In this document: positions 25,501 through 31,709 of the stretch, in pieces | How the letters are laid out: each line of letters begins with the position of its first letter | How positions within the stretch are numbered: the first letter of the stretch is position 1 | Assembly (NCBI GenBank): GCA_964606695.1 | Contig: CAZSHG010000010.1 | Coordinates: 41,061-105,060 of the forward strand | Length of the DNA: 64,000 nucleotides | Source of the DNA: CAZSHG01 sp964606695 [NCBI: uncultured bacterium] | Lineage (GTDB): Bacteria; UBP14; UBA6098 | Direction: 5' to 3' | The notes under the pieces: model-generated | Told to the model about the DNA's origin: nothing | What the model saw: only the letters and a program-made list of their open reading frames with translations | Database searches by the model: none | Translations under genes and position numbers: made by a program

Positions 25501-26253
25501 CAACTCGATGTAATTCGTGTCCAGATCGATTCCAGATGCGGGAGGAGTGGGAGAAGTGTTGATTCTGTATTGATATCCCTCGTGCAACATCACGTGATGC
25601 CAGACAGCCTTGGCTTCGAGCGGTGTGATGTCGTAAACCTCGCCACATTTGGGCGCGCGCATCGGAGGACAATCCATGGCGGGGCCGGTAATCGTTAGTG
25701 TTGCTGTATCGCTGACTACGGTCCATTCGTCGTAGGCGTCAGTCATGTATTTCTCCGTCAGGGATATCTCGAGATTGCCCGGTCGATAACAGTCGATGTA
25801 AAACGCATATTCCGTTCGCAGGAAGGCGTCAGCGCTGTCCAGGCTATCCGAAACAAAGAAGTAACATGCCGTCGCGACGAGTTCCCGGTCGAGGTCGAAG
25901 GGGGAGGAGTGCGTATAATAATCGCGGTAGCACGGCGAACCGGTGCAATGGTCGCCGGCTTCAGGTTCGATATCGCCAAGCGGTCTGCCCGCCGTAGAAT
26001 GGAGACGCCAGGTCTGGTATTCCTGCAAACACGGATCTGCGGCAAGAACCGGGTCACCCAGGACGGTGCGAATCGAGTCGGTAATCGCGGTCAATTCGAC
26101 ACTTGTTCCGACGCCGGCCGAAGGAAACTCCAGATCGAGGTGACAATAGATAGTTCCGACGACGTCGGCGGAGAGAGAAACCAAGATGAAAAGTAAAAAC
26201 AAGCAGACTACTTTGAGCGAAGCGGGATTTCTATGTGATAGATTCGTCGACAT
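19579..26253 (-). CDS. Giant secreted adhesin (SprB-like) with Ig/PKD-type repeats and gliding-motility-type C-terminal domain
   Basis: About 2224 aa. The ATG at 26253 follows the upstream stop directly; an in-frame start at 26268 overlaps it. The signal peptide is VVCLFLLFILVSLSADV. Then come a unique region, a fibronectin III domain (about 205-300), an NBR1/Ig-like domain (about 390-470) with W..NP..W, three Ig-like domains, and thirteen domains of 80-90 residues in an ordered X-Y-Z super-repeat, one further Ig-like domain, two ASH/choice-of-anchor domains (about 1935-2150, FEASVIGDYRDTLIIESNDPDE) and a C-terminal domain VVTPNGDGLNDIIEF...GTYYYRLSSGG. That last domain is the type B signal of type IX secretion, which depends on a PorP/SprF partner; the next upstream gene encodes one. 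A cell-surface adhesin is inferred. Regular Cys pairs occur across the repeats. Confidence 0.88.
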   Translation of the reverse strand: MSTNLSHRNPASLKVVCLFLLFILVSLSADVVGTIYCHLDLEFPSAGVGTSVELTAITDSIRTVLGDPVLAADPCLQEYQTWRLHSTAGRPLGDIEPEAGDHCTGSPCYRDYYTHSSPFDLDRELVATACYFFVSDSLDSADAFLRTEYAFYIDCYRPGNLEISLTEKYMTDAYDEWTVVSDTATLTITGPAMDCPPMRAPKCGEVYDITPLEAKAVWHHVMLHEGYQYRINTSPTPPASGIDLDTNYIELTGLVSETSYYLHVRGWLNCETSSISYSPWTSIPFNTLPQPITTIQTSPEDLMFIAEGDTYYTTTEFDWPYEGPTGPCHLIEAVSPQSYPPDGAIYYYREWSDGSAISHCHEVGATNVTITCYYDSITADFMMQSAPPAIVCAGSHIDVSVTMLNSGSIEWTEWDNLYLWSQNPPMNEIWGLSEVEFEGSMVEPGETHTFEFTVIAPDTPGDYVFQWQMGKSGISFFGEKSDSVLITVEDKPTATASSGGPYCQNEIPELYGGPDGMVSYYWTGPGGFTSTLQAPVLPPGTPSMTGNYRLIVQNSYGCLDTANTYLTVNSKPSASASNTGPYCGGQAIQLTANPADMATYEWSGPLGFSSSDRIAIIPSADTSHAGTYSVIVTSDAGCVDTAFTSIIVYEKPEITASSNAPVCEGSILELRAEPPGLDSYFWYVPGGTIIPGRVIFRNPVSADMSGIYSVIGTSEDGCADTAWVMAIIDTVIKTLEIDSLTADSTFIFSGSITELHCFVSGAEGDLSYHWEPYESIWDPDTSDPMVAPSVTTTFEVTVTDSQECGIYQVSDTIIIQVMTDFECLIYIDSLTHDKRICLGDTIQLHVDAFLGVGTTDYRWSPNYNISSISSRTPYVYPETTTIYTVVAEDDSACTDTGYVEVSVSDVQIDIEPDSGHICVGGFIELIADLHGGIPPYEIAWTPATTISDPDSEIVIATPETTTTYRIIAVDSMSCYGIDYVTVHVDTPITTLYVEVSADDSSLILGESTRLHANAYDAGGSVGYLWTPEAYFDVPASPNPWATPPVSGWLKVAVTDYQEYCEYTIYDSIYIEVEDTSSCPLNITYITPDTHICLGDEIMLEVSVEGASGTVDYSWTPSSSLSDPSSPNPIATPNHTTFYWIIVSDDSCADSARVIVFVDTVHTGMRIVSVAATFDTIDIGDSTYLFSSITGESGDLSVHWTPVSSLSNPDSTETWAFPEEPTTYVITAMDSQECGVYEVNDSIHIFVNTWFGCSLSVTAFGADSICPGSSTPLDALTENAIGTSSFEWTPHTGLSDPYIVNPIASPSVTTPYVITAVDDSACIARDTVTIWVKTIDTGDLPELDICDTDTILLDLSMHAGVEPVSWTWLPDIFLSDADISSPSCWADSSLTYTVIASDAEDCADTIEIPITVDSMRTGMEVNLSPDTSIIFGGEANLRAEITDISGSVRWFWSPPSWLDDPYSLTPTATPPTTTVYTFTALDSQLCGVYSVDDSVIVDIIPEFECSLEVTPAFEETTVCRGSSVQLETSLSGEMGDVAYEWIPVDYLDFPDSANPVASELDSTITYTIIVTDDSCADSSNIIIHVTRVISLLDSVINICRGDTAEMWGELINPTGEITYEWSPDLRLSHPDSNYTMAFPETTTEYILIASDDAGCSDSIVVNIEVDSILITMLIDAYASPYTIAPGDSALLTVVIDGEVGEVSIEWDTADGIVESPTEDITWAFPDSSMWFTVTVRDSQECGIYSITDSVFVEVGMDPCSLEVSIVTPDSICRGDSVELTSTAEGANGQINWLWRPSTGLSDTASESIWASPTVTTFYWAIATDTLGCKDSNGVSVVIRETPTVLAMAIDETLYIGEDLELRAYPADSSFIYEWSGPAGFLSNDRINFVNDIDTSQCGWYSVSVTNEIGCTGVDSVNISVLTPPAYPDIALSSPWLEFDIYEGETEDRETLQVSNAGDSTLLITSLYRAISLDEFTFADITPVEIDPDSSEVVVVTFEASVIGDYRDTLIIESNDPDESRLALHLLGHVHPPDDPDIGVFPEILDFGAVIVDSCERDSVYISNSGGGLLIINDVAPEATSVAFIRPPLPDTLTLNEGKYYVFEFCPTAAGSLNTWIDTESNDPDESLYQLLALGLGIIHAGYSVSTEVVTPNGDGLNDIIEFNVPDGESNWNVEIYDSRGNLITSGHLENWDARENGSTVPIGTYYYRLSSGGETRISGAIAVIY

Positions 26254-26255
26254 TT

Positions 26256-28991
26256 TTACTCGTTCCAATCGAAAACAGGCGCGGTTTCTACGAGCCTATA
26301 TAAATATTGAATATCGATTCTCCTGTCGGGGAACTCTCCCTCGACAGATTCCACGCGGATGACGAGTTCGTAACCGTCGGGTGTCCTAACGAGATAGCGC
26401 GTTCCCACCCGGCACGGTTCCGATTGTTTTTTATCGATAGACGTTATTTCCTGCACATCGTAGGGCGCTTGAAGCGGGAGGACGTCCATCATGAGGATTC
26501 CCGCGTTGCGGCTCTTCCAGATAGTCCTCTCCGATTCGACTATCGACGGCGATTTCAGTTCGAGGTTGCCGTAGCCGTCCTCGGGCACGTCGGTGCCGAG
26601 GTAAAGGTCGATTATTTCCGCGTTGACGGACAGCATCGACACCTCGCGGTATTCCGAGAAATCGAAGGCGGACGGATTGCCCAGCTTGCTCGAAAATTCG
26701 TAAACAGTAGTCTTTCGCCGGGCTTTGGTCTGGATAGTAATTTGATTGGAAAGCTCCCCGAATTGCCCCTTTCCAGTGATCGGGGCAATACGCGCATACA
26801 CGGGGATATCGGGCGATATCTCGGAAATGATGAACATGTTTCCGACAATTGGTTCTCTGTTGAGTTGCAAATACGCCAGCGAATCGTAGAGCGCGAATTC
26901 CGGAATCGGTTTGTTATCGGCGAAAACTATGTAACCCGCGACGTCCGCCGGCTGAGGAATATCCTCCCACATAATTATAGCCTGAGAGAAATTATTGATG
27001 AACCATATCGAATCCGGCGCAATCCATTTTCCCTCGAAACGAACGCTGGGGGGAATCAACGAGGGATCGATGCGAACCTGTGTCGCGGGCAAAGTCTTTC
27101 GGGCATGATTATAAGCGCAAAGGGCGTCGCGATAGCGGTAACCAGTTATCAACAATTTGCCGTCCGTGGTTTTCGCTCTATCGATGAGATGTTTTAGATG
27201 CGGGTCGATATCGCCTCTGCAGTTATCGTCGTTTTCGGCGAAATAGACGAAGTTGAACAGGCTATAATCAGTGTTATCCCAGACCTTGGCGATTATTTCG
27301 TTGTCGAGAGTATCCGGGCCTATTTTATGGACGCGCATCCAGGCGTCCGTAGCGCTTCCGGTAACGACTATCGGAATCGAGTCCGGGATTTCGTTAGGAA
27401 CTATGAAAGTGAGAGTATCGTGAGGATTATTCGAGAAAACCGCGCAATCCCCCGCCCATGACGAAGTCGCCAGAAGTCTATGCGGTATCCTCCCAACCGC
27501 GACCGCGACTTCGGCGTGCAGGCGGTTATCGATTTTTTCCACGGCGAACTCCGATGCAAGCCGTATTTCCGGCGGATCGGGATTGTAGGTCGGCGCGGCG
27601 AAAAGGAACCGATCTGCGCTTTGCCAATCCAGATAATATTCCCATTTGCGTTCGTCGTCCGAATCGAGATAAAAGGGAATCGGAAGATCGGAATAGACGG
27701 CAATCGAATCGATAATCTCGTTGGAGAATACAAAGGGGATAACTGCTACGTATTCTTCCATCGCGACCGTCATTCTGGTGGCCTGAGCTGGATTGTTGTA
27801 AATATGTTCTAAACAGAATCCCTCGCCGTCCTTGAAACCGGCTATCCAACAGGTTGGGCCGGGGAATTCCGTCATCTTAACCCGCCAGAGTTCGCCGTTA
27901 CGCGATCCCGACATCTTGAAGTTTCGCCCGGGGGAAAGATAGAATATCGCGGAATCGAGAGTCTGTGTCTGAATAGAATAATCGTATATTCGAGAATCCA
28001 CGCCCTTACGGACGATAGCCCATTCCGCGATTAAAGGATTGGAAGGGCAGATGTAATCGGTCGTATCCGGCAGTTCGATTTCGACCGGTTCCGGTTCGAA
28101 GGAACGAAGCTCGATATGTGCGGAATGACTGTTACCGTATATATTTGCAGGATCGCCGAAAGGTCGTTTGAATTCGTAACCGACCGTTATTTCTCCAAAA
28201 TCGTAGGAAGCTCCCGCGGTCAGGCCGTCATTACCGACGGCACATAAAAGCCCGAGACGATTCTTCAACGCAAATCCCACGATTCCTCCGCGGAAATCGA
28301 AATCGGGTTCATTGTCGAAATATAAATCGACGTCGCCGAAGGGAACGTATCTTCCGAAACGCCAGGTTAGTCCGGTGGAGAGAACCGTTGGATCCCGCGA
28401 TTTTTCCTGTGATCCCAACGCCATATTCGGTCTTAATATATTTTTCGCCATAAGAACCAGCGATAGATCTCCTGTCGGCGAAAAACCGGCTCCGACACTG
28501 AAACTCGGCGCGAGTTTGGATTGATTTTCGGAAGCGAGAGGGTCGTTCTCGTCGCCGATGGACGCGTCGCCGGGAGAATAGGCATAGCCGCAAAGATCGC
28601 CGGAAATAGCGACATTAATAAATCTGGACAGATCCCAATTCGCCCAGAGATTCCAATAATACCGAGTGAAGAACCTGTCGATTCCTACCGAAGATTCCAA
28701 ACCGAGACCGAAATTCCGTCCAATGGGAAATCCGGTGGAGATATGGACGTAGCTGTCATTTCGATCGATAATATCCAGATTGTGCGAGGTAAACCCGGTG
28801 CTGATGAATCTCGACGAATTGGATCTGGCCGGCCATAGCGAAGTATTTGATAAATAACCGTATTCGAGTGCATATTGGCCGATTAACGATATCGGCCAGT
28901 AGAGCGATATCAGAATCAGAAGCGACAGCAAACCACGCCTGCCGAGGATTCCGTTTCCGTAGATTATTTGAGTCTTTTCTGGTCTGGTCAT
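26256..28991 (-). CDS. PorP/SprF-like type IX secretion barrel with ~600-residue C-terminal extension
   Basis: 911 aa from the ATG at 28991. A TTG at 29033 is in frame but lies inside the promoter -10 region. After a signal segment (LLSLLILISLYWPISLIGQ), residues about 40-290 match PorP/SprF outer-membrane proteins: NSSRFISTGF, HISTGFPIGRNFGLGLES, GAGFSPTGDLSLVL, YDFGEITVGYEF. Family members are about 300 aa; this one continues for 600 more. The extension holds an OmpA-like stretch (HLKHLIDRAKTTDGKLLITGY, near 640) and a fibronectin-like stretch (DVAGYIVFADNKPI). SprF-type proteins are needed to export their cognate SprB-type adhesin, which fits the giant gene 3 bp downstream. Confidence 0.75.
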   Translation of the reverse strand: MTRPEKTQIIYGNGILGRRGLLSLLILISLYWPISLIGQYALEYGYLSNTSLWPARSNSSRFISTGFTSHNLDIIDRNDSYVHISTGFPIGRNFGLGLESSVGIDRFFTRYYWNLWANWDLSRFINVAISGDLCGYAYSPGDASIGDENDPLASENQSKLAPSFSVGAGFSPTGDLSLVLMAKNILRPNMALGSQEKSRDPTVLSTGLTWRFGRYVPFGDVDLYFDNEPDFDFRGGIVGFALKNRLGLLCAVGNDGLTAGASYDFGEITVGYEFKRPFGDPANIYGNSHSAHIELRSFEPEPVEIELPDTTDYICPSNPLIAEWAIVRKGVDSRIYDYSIQTQTLDSAIFYLSPGRNFKMSGSRNGELWRVKMTEFPGPTCWIAGFKDGEGFCLEHIYNNPAQATRMTVAMEEYVAVIPFVFSNEIIDSIAVYSDLPIPFYLDSDDERKWEYYLDWQSADRFLFAAPTYNPDPPEIRLASEFAVEKIDNRLHAEVAVAVGRIPHRLLATSSWAGDCAVFSNNPHDTLTFIVPNEIPDSIPIVVTGSATDAWMRVHKIGPDTLDNEIIAKVWDNTDYSLFNFVYFAENDDNCRGDIDPHLKHLIDRAKTTDGKLLITGYRYRDALCAYNHARKTLPATQVRIDPSLIPPSVRFEGKWIAPDSIWFINNFSQAIIMWEDIPQPADVAGYIVFADNKPIPEFALYDSLAYLQLNREPIVGNMFIISEISPDIPVYARIAPITGKGQFGELSNQITIQTKARRKTTVYEFSSKLGNPSAFDFSEYREVSMLSVNAEIIDLYLGTDVPEDGYGNLELKSPSIVESERTIWKSRNAGILMMDVLPLQAPYDVQEITSIDKKQSEPCRVGTRYLVRTPDGYELVIRVESVEGEFPDRRIDIQYLYRLVETAPVFDWNE

Positions 28992-29018
28992 AGGATAAAC
29001 CGTCTTCGCTCCCAAATT

Positions 29019-29046
29019 ATTATAATAATACAACGTAAAATATCAA
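29019..29046 (-). promoter_or_regulatory. Sigma70-type promoter for the PorP-like/adhesin operon
   Basis: Minus strand: -35 TTGATA (29041-29046), 16-bp spacer, -10 TATAAT (29019-29024). It lies about 28 bp upstream of the ATG at 28991. Confidence 0.65.
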
Positions 29047-29099
29047 GCGCAAATAGTAATACGCGGGAGTAAAAATAATCGCTTTTCTATAAAAAACGC

Positions 29100-29127
29100 T
29101 TGCAATTTGTTTTATTAATCGTATATT
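29100..29127 (+). promoter_or_regulatory. Sigma70-type promoter for the 29172/30436 gene pair
   Basis: -35 TTGCAA (29100-29105), 16-bp spacer, -10 TATATT (29122-29127). The upstream context AAAAAACGC directly before the -35 is shared with the efflux-operon promoter at 54965. The operator palindrome follows six bases after the -10. Confidence 0.65.
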
Positions 29128-29132
29128 ACCAA

Positions 29133-29150
29133 TATGACCGGGCGGTCATA
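29133..29150. promoter_or_regulatory. Palindromic operator ATGACC-N4-GGTCAT (site 1)
   Basis: A perfect inverted repeat of TATGACC/GGTCATA around GGGC, immediately downstream of the -10 and before the start of the 29172 gene. Location and size fit a TetR-family repressor site. The identical half-sites with the same 4-bp spacing recur at 55005-55020. Confidence 0.7.
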
Positions 29151-29171
29151 ATAGTATGAAAGGCGATTATC

Positions 29172-30425
29172 ATGCAACTTGCAGGAAAAATTACCTATGT
29201 AGAAAAAAGAGGAAAAGCCAGTTTCGAGTTGAAATTGAAACTGACCGAATCGATATGCGACACGGCGAAACTCCATCGATCGCTTAAGAACAAAGAGGTC
29301 TGTCTGGTTAGGGAATTTAGCACAGCCGCACCTGCTCCGTCGGTGGGGGAGCTTGTTGTCCTCGACGAGACCGAATCTCGTGAAATCCTGGATTCTCTGA
29401 TGCCGGCCGTTGAAGTGCACGAACCGAAATCGGGTAAGGCTATTTCTCAAACGGCGGATTTCAATTTGGACGGCTACGACGAGTTGTTCCTATCCAACGA
29501 TATAATGTCTTCGATGATCTCGCCGAAGAGGGGCGGGATTATCCAACACCTTGGCGCTAAAGGATTCAACGGCCTAATCGAGGATACGGTGCTTCAAGGT
29601 GTTATGGCAAAACTCGCCTGCGGAATGGGCTTCGATTCGACTAAAAAGGATTTCGATATATCGAACGCCAAATTTAAAATCGCGGGGAGTTATTGTGGAG
29701 CAAAGCTCGAAGATGAAATCGAGGTTCCCTTACGAGCTAAACTCGGTGGGATGAAAACAACCGTGAATATCGCCATTTCGTCGCAATCCCCGGCGCTTTC
29801 GTATAATCTACATATCGCGAATAAAGTAAAAAAGGCGAAGCCAAAAAAGGTGTCGCCGACGTTCCACATACGATTGAAACAGATGGACAACAGGAATTCT
29901 CGTCTCGTCTGTATCCAGCCCGACGGAGAGAAAAGACGGTTCGTAAAACGCGTCCAGATTCCCGTATGGTGCTGGCATGAGCACTGGTATATGTATATCG
30001 GCGACATACAGGCCGGCAATAGCGGTTTCATAGTATTGAAGCGTGAAGACACCGGGGAAGCCCTTCTCCTGTCGTTCCAGCCGGGGCAGGTGAGCAGGAT
30101 ATGGCACAACAGCGGTTCTTATATGCCGGAAATAATTATTTTCGCGCGGCAGAAAACTCTCGCTAAGAACAAATCCACCGATTTCGATATCTCGCTTTGT
30201 CCGATTAATCGAATCCGGGTCGAGGACGGTTATTTATTGGCTTATATCGAGGACCGGAACGGATTTCATGCTATTTCCGCCGGGCCCAGAGCGAGGAATT
30301 TTATTATAGACGACGAAGAAATCACTGCGGACAAAATCGGGCCGACGATATATCATCGTAAACTCGATACAAAACCGGGTGCGCTTAGTCTGACCGGCGG
30401 ATTTCCGGTGCTCGAAGTTATCTAA
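29172..30425 (+). CDS. Cytoplasmic protein of unknown function, paired with a GCS2-like ligase
   Basis: 417 aa, no signal peptide or membrane helix. It looks beta-rich. A segment SPKRGGIIQHLGAKGFNG (about 118-135) recalls the RGG/E-L-D-Y-x-P-x-x-F-N signature of the beta-sandwich that follows glycosidase domains in some GH57-type enzymes (DUF1926-like), but the similarity is weak. Tryptophan-rich VWCWHEHWYMY (about 270) is notable. The gene begins behind a strong promoter with a palindromic operator and is followed at 10 bp by the ligase gene. No function is assigned. Confidence 0.7.
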   Translation: MQLAGKITYVEKRGKASFELKLKLTESICDTAKLHRSLKNKEVCLVREFSTAAPAPSVGELVVLDETESREILDSLMPAVEVHEPKSGKAISQTADFNLDGYDELFLSNDIMSSMISPKRGGIIQHLGAKGFNGLIEDTVLQGVMAKLACGMGFDSTKKDFDISNAKFKIAGSYCGAKLEDEIEVPLRAKLGGMKTTVNIAISSQSPALSYNLHIANKVKKAKPKKVSPTFHIRLKQMDNRNSRLVCIQPDGEKRRFVKRVQIPVWCWHEHWYMYIGDIQAGNSGFIVLKREDTGEALLLSFQPGQVSRIWHNSGSYMPEIIIFARQKTLAKNKSTDFDISLCPINRIRVEDGYLLAYIEDRNGFHAISAGPRARNFIIDDEEITADKIGPTIYHRKLDTKPGALSLTGGFPVLEVI

Positions 30426-30435
30426 AGGAAATAAA

Positions 30436-31635
30436 ATGCAACCCATAAAGAACGTTACAATTGGAATCGATTGGGAATTATTAGTGAACTCGCTCAAAAC
30501 CGGCCTCAGCGTGGGCCCGGAGAAGATCGGTTCGATAATAGACTTATCGAAAAGGAAACTGCCCGACCTGGAAATCGGGGAGGATATGGACCTTCTCGAA
30601 ATCAGGCTGGGTATGACCCGGAGCTTCGATGAGTTTGCGGAGAAAACCCGCCGGGCTTTTAAGACATGCAGTGAAATCGCGTCCCGAAAAAAAGCGGTTT
30701 TAGTTGGAATCGGGTACCGCGAGGCCGACTATAATCCTGCGGGTGGGCATATCCATGCCGGTTCGTTGGAAACATACGAGGAAGCGGGGATACTACATAA
30801 TCGACTGATGCCCTTTGTTCCAGCGTTAATAGCGATTGCGGCTTCTTGTCCGAGTCTGGACGGTAAATATAAATCGATGCGGATGCAGAACAACGCGCAT
30901 AATTGCTCGAATCCCATGACTACGATGGATCCGAAGCTCAGCCGACACCTATGGGGCACGGACGTCTGTTTGAAATATCCGGACAAACCCACGTTGGAGC
31001 TTCGGGCGGGAGACAGCCAGCCAATGCCGGAACTTATGTGCGAAATGGCGGCGCTATACGTCGGATTAGCCGCTGGGCTTGCAAAACGCGGTTCCGCGGT
31101 ATTGGACGCCGATATTATCGAATACGGTTTGAATCGTCTTAACGCTACTGTTAACGGCATGACGGCAACTTTTCGCATTAAAGGAAGAGAAATTCCAGTG
31201 TCAGAAATGTTGATGGAATATATCATTCCAATAGCTGTTGAAGGTCTTGCCGATTTCGGCACACCCGAAGGGCCTTTCACGATCGCGAAATTATTCGCTA
31301 ATAAACGCATGTCCGTTTCGGATTGGGTGTCGGCGATCAATCCGCCGGGAACAGATAAATACCGCGCTTCCGGCGAGATTACGAGGGTTATCCATGCCGG
31401 CGCGAATACAGTAAGTTGGATCGAGACACAATCACCGCGTAAAATAAGGGATTTCGAAGAGCCAGAGAAATTTCTATTGGGCGCGATAACGCTTGAAACG
31501 CCGCTTCAACAAGCTTTCGATTCGGTTCCACTGCCGCGAAGTTATATCGAGAAATTGATTTTCGATCTGGACAAAGCTGGAGAAATTAAAATAACCCGCG
31601 GCTCGAGAAACGAGATGTTGTTGAGCCGAATCTGA
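30436..31635 (+). CDS. GCS2-like (YbdK-type) carboxylate-amine ligase
   Basis: 399 aa. The glutamate-cysteine ligase family 2 pattern is visible: GIDWELLV at the start in place of G-x-E-x-E, AGGHIHAGS (about 97-105), NNAHNCSN, and LELRAGDSQPMPE (about 188-200). Family members use ATP to join a carboxylate and an amine, making gamma-glutamyl or related bonds. The last ~35 residues (YIEKLIFDLDKAGEIKI...) look like a winged-helix add-on. The start is fixed by AAAGGAA seven bases upstream. Substrates are unknown; there is no glutathione synthetase nearby. Confidence 0.7.
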   Translation: MQPIKNVTIGIDWELLVNSLKTGLSVGPEKIGSIIDLSKRKLPDLEIGEDMDLLEIRLGMTRSFDEFAEKTRRAFKTCSEIASRKKAVLVGIGYREADYNPAGGHIHAGSLETYEEAGILHNRLMPFVPALIAIAASCPSLDGKYKSMRMQNNAHNCSNPMTTMDPKLSRHLWGTDVCLKYPDKPTLELRAGDSQPMPELMCEMAALYVGLAAGLAKRGSAVLDADIIEYGLNRLNATVNGMTATFRIKGREIPVSEMLMEYIIPIAVEGLADFGTPEGPFTIAKLFANKRMSVSDWVSAINPPGTDKYRASGEITRVIHAGANTVSWIETQSPRKIRDFEEPEKFLLGAITLETPLQQAFDSVPLPRSYIEKLIFDLDKAGEIKITRGSRNEMLLSRI

Positions 31636-31660
31636 TGCGAAAAAAAACCGTCGAATAAAG

Positions 31661-31686
31661 AAAGGCGGCCAACCGTGGCCGCCTTT
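31661..31686. terminator. Shared hairpin terminator between convergent genes
   Basis: A perfect 10-bp stem AAAGGCGGCC/GGCCGCCTTT with a 6-base loop lies between the converging ends at 31635 and 31710. The tail on each strand is only moderately T-rich (ATATTT on plus). Confidence 0.75.
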
Positions 31687-31709
31687 ATATTTACCATTTA
31701 TCGGGGCTT

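Noticed and set aside
29031-29033. TTG at 29033 as start of the PorP-like gene
   Set aside because: It falls between the -35 and -10 of a good promoter for the same gene; the ATG at 28991 is downstream of the predicted transcript start.
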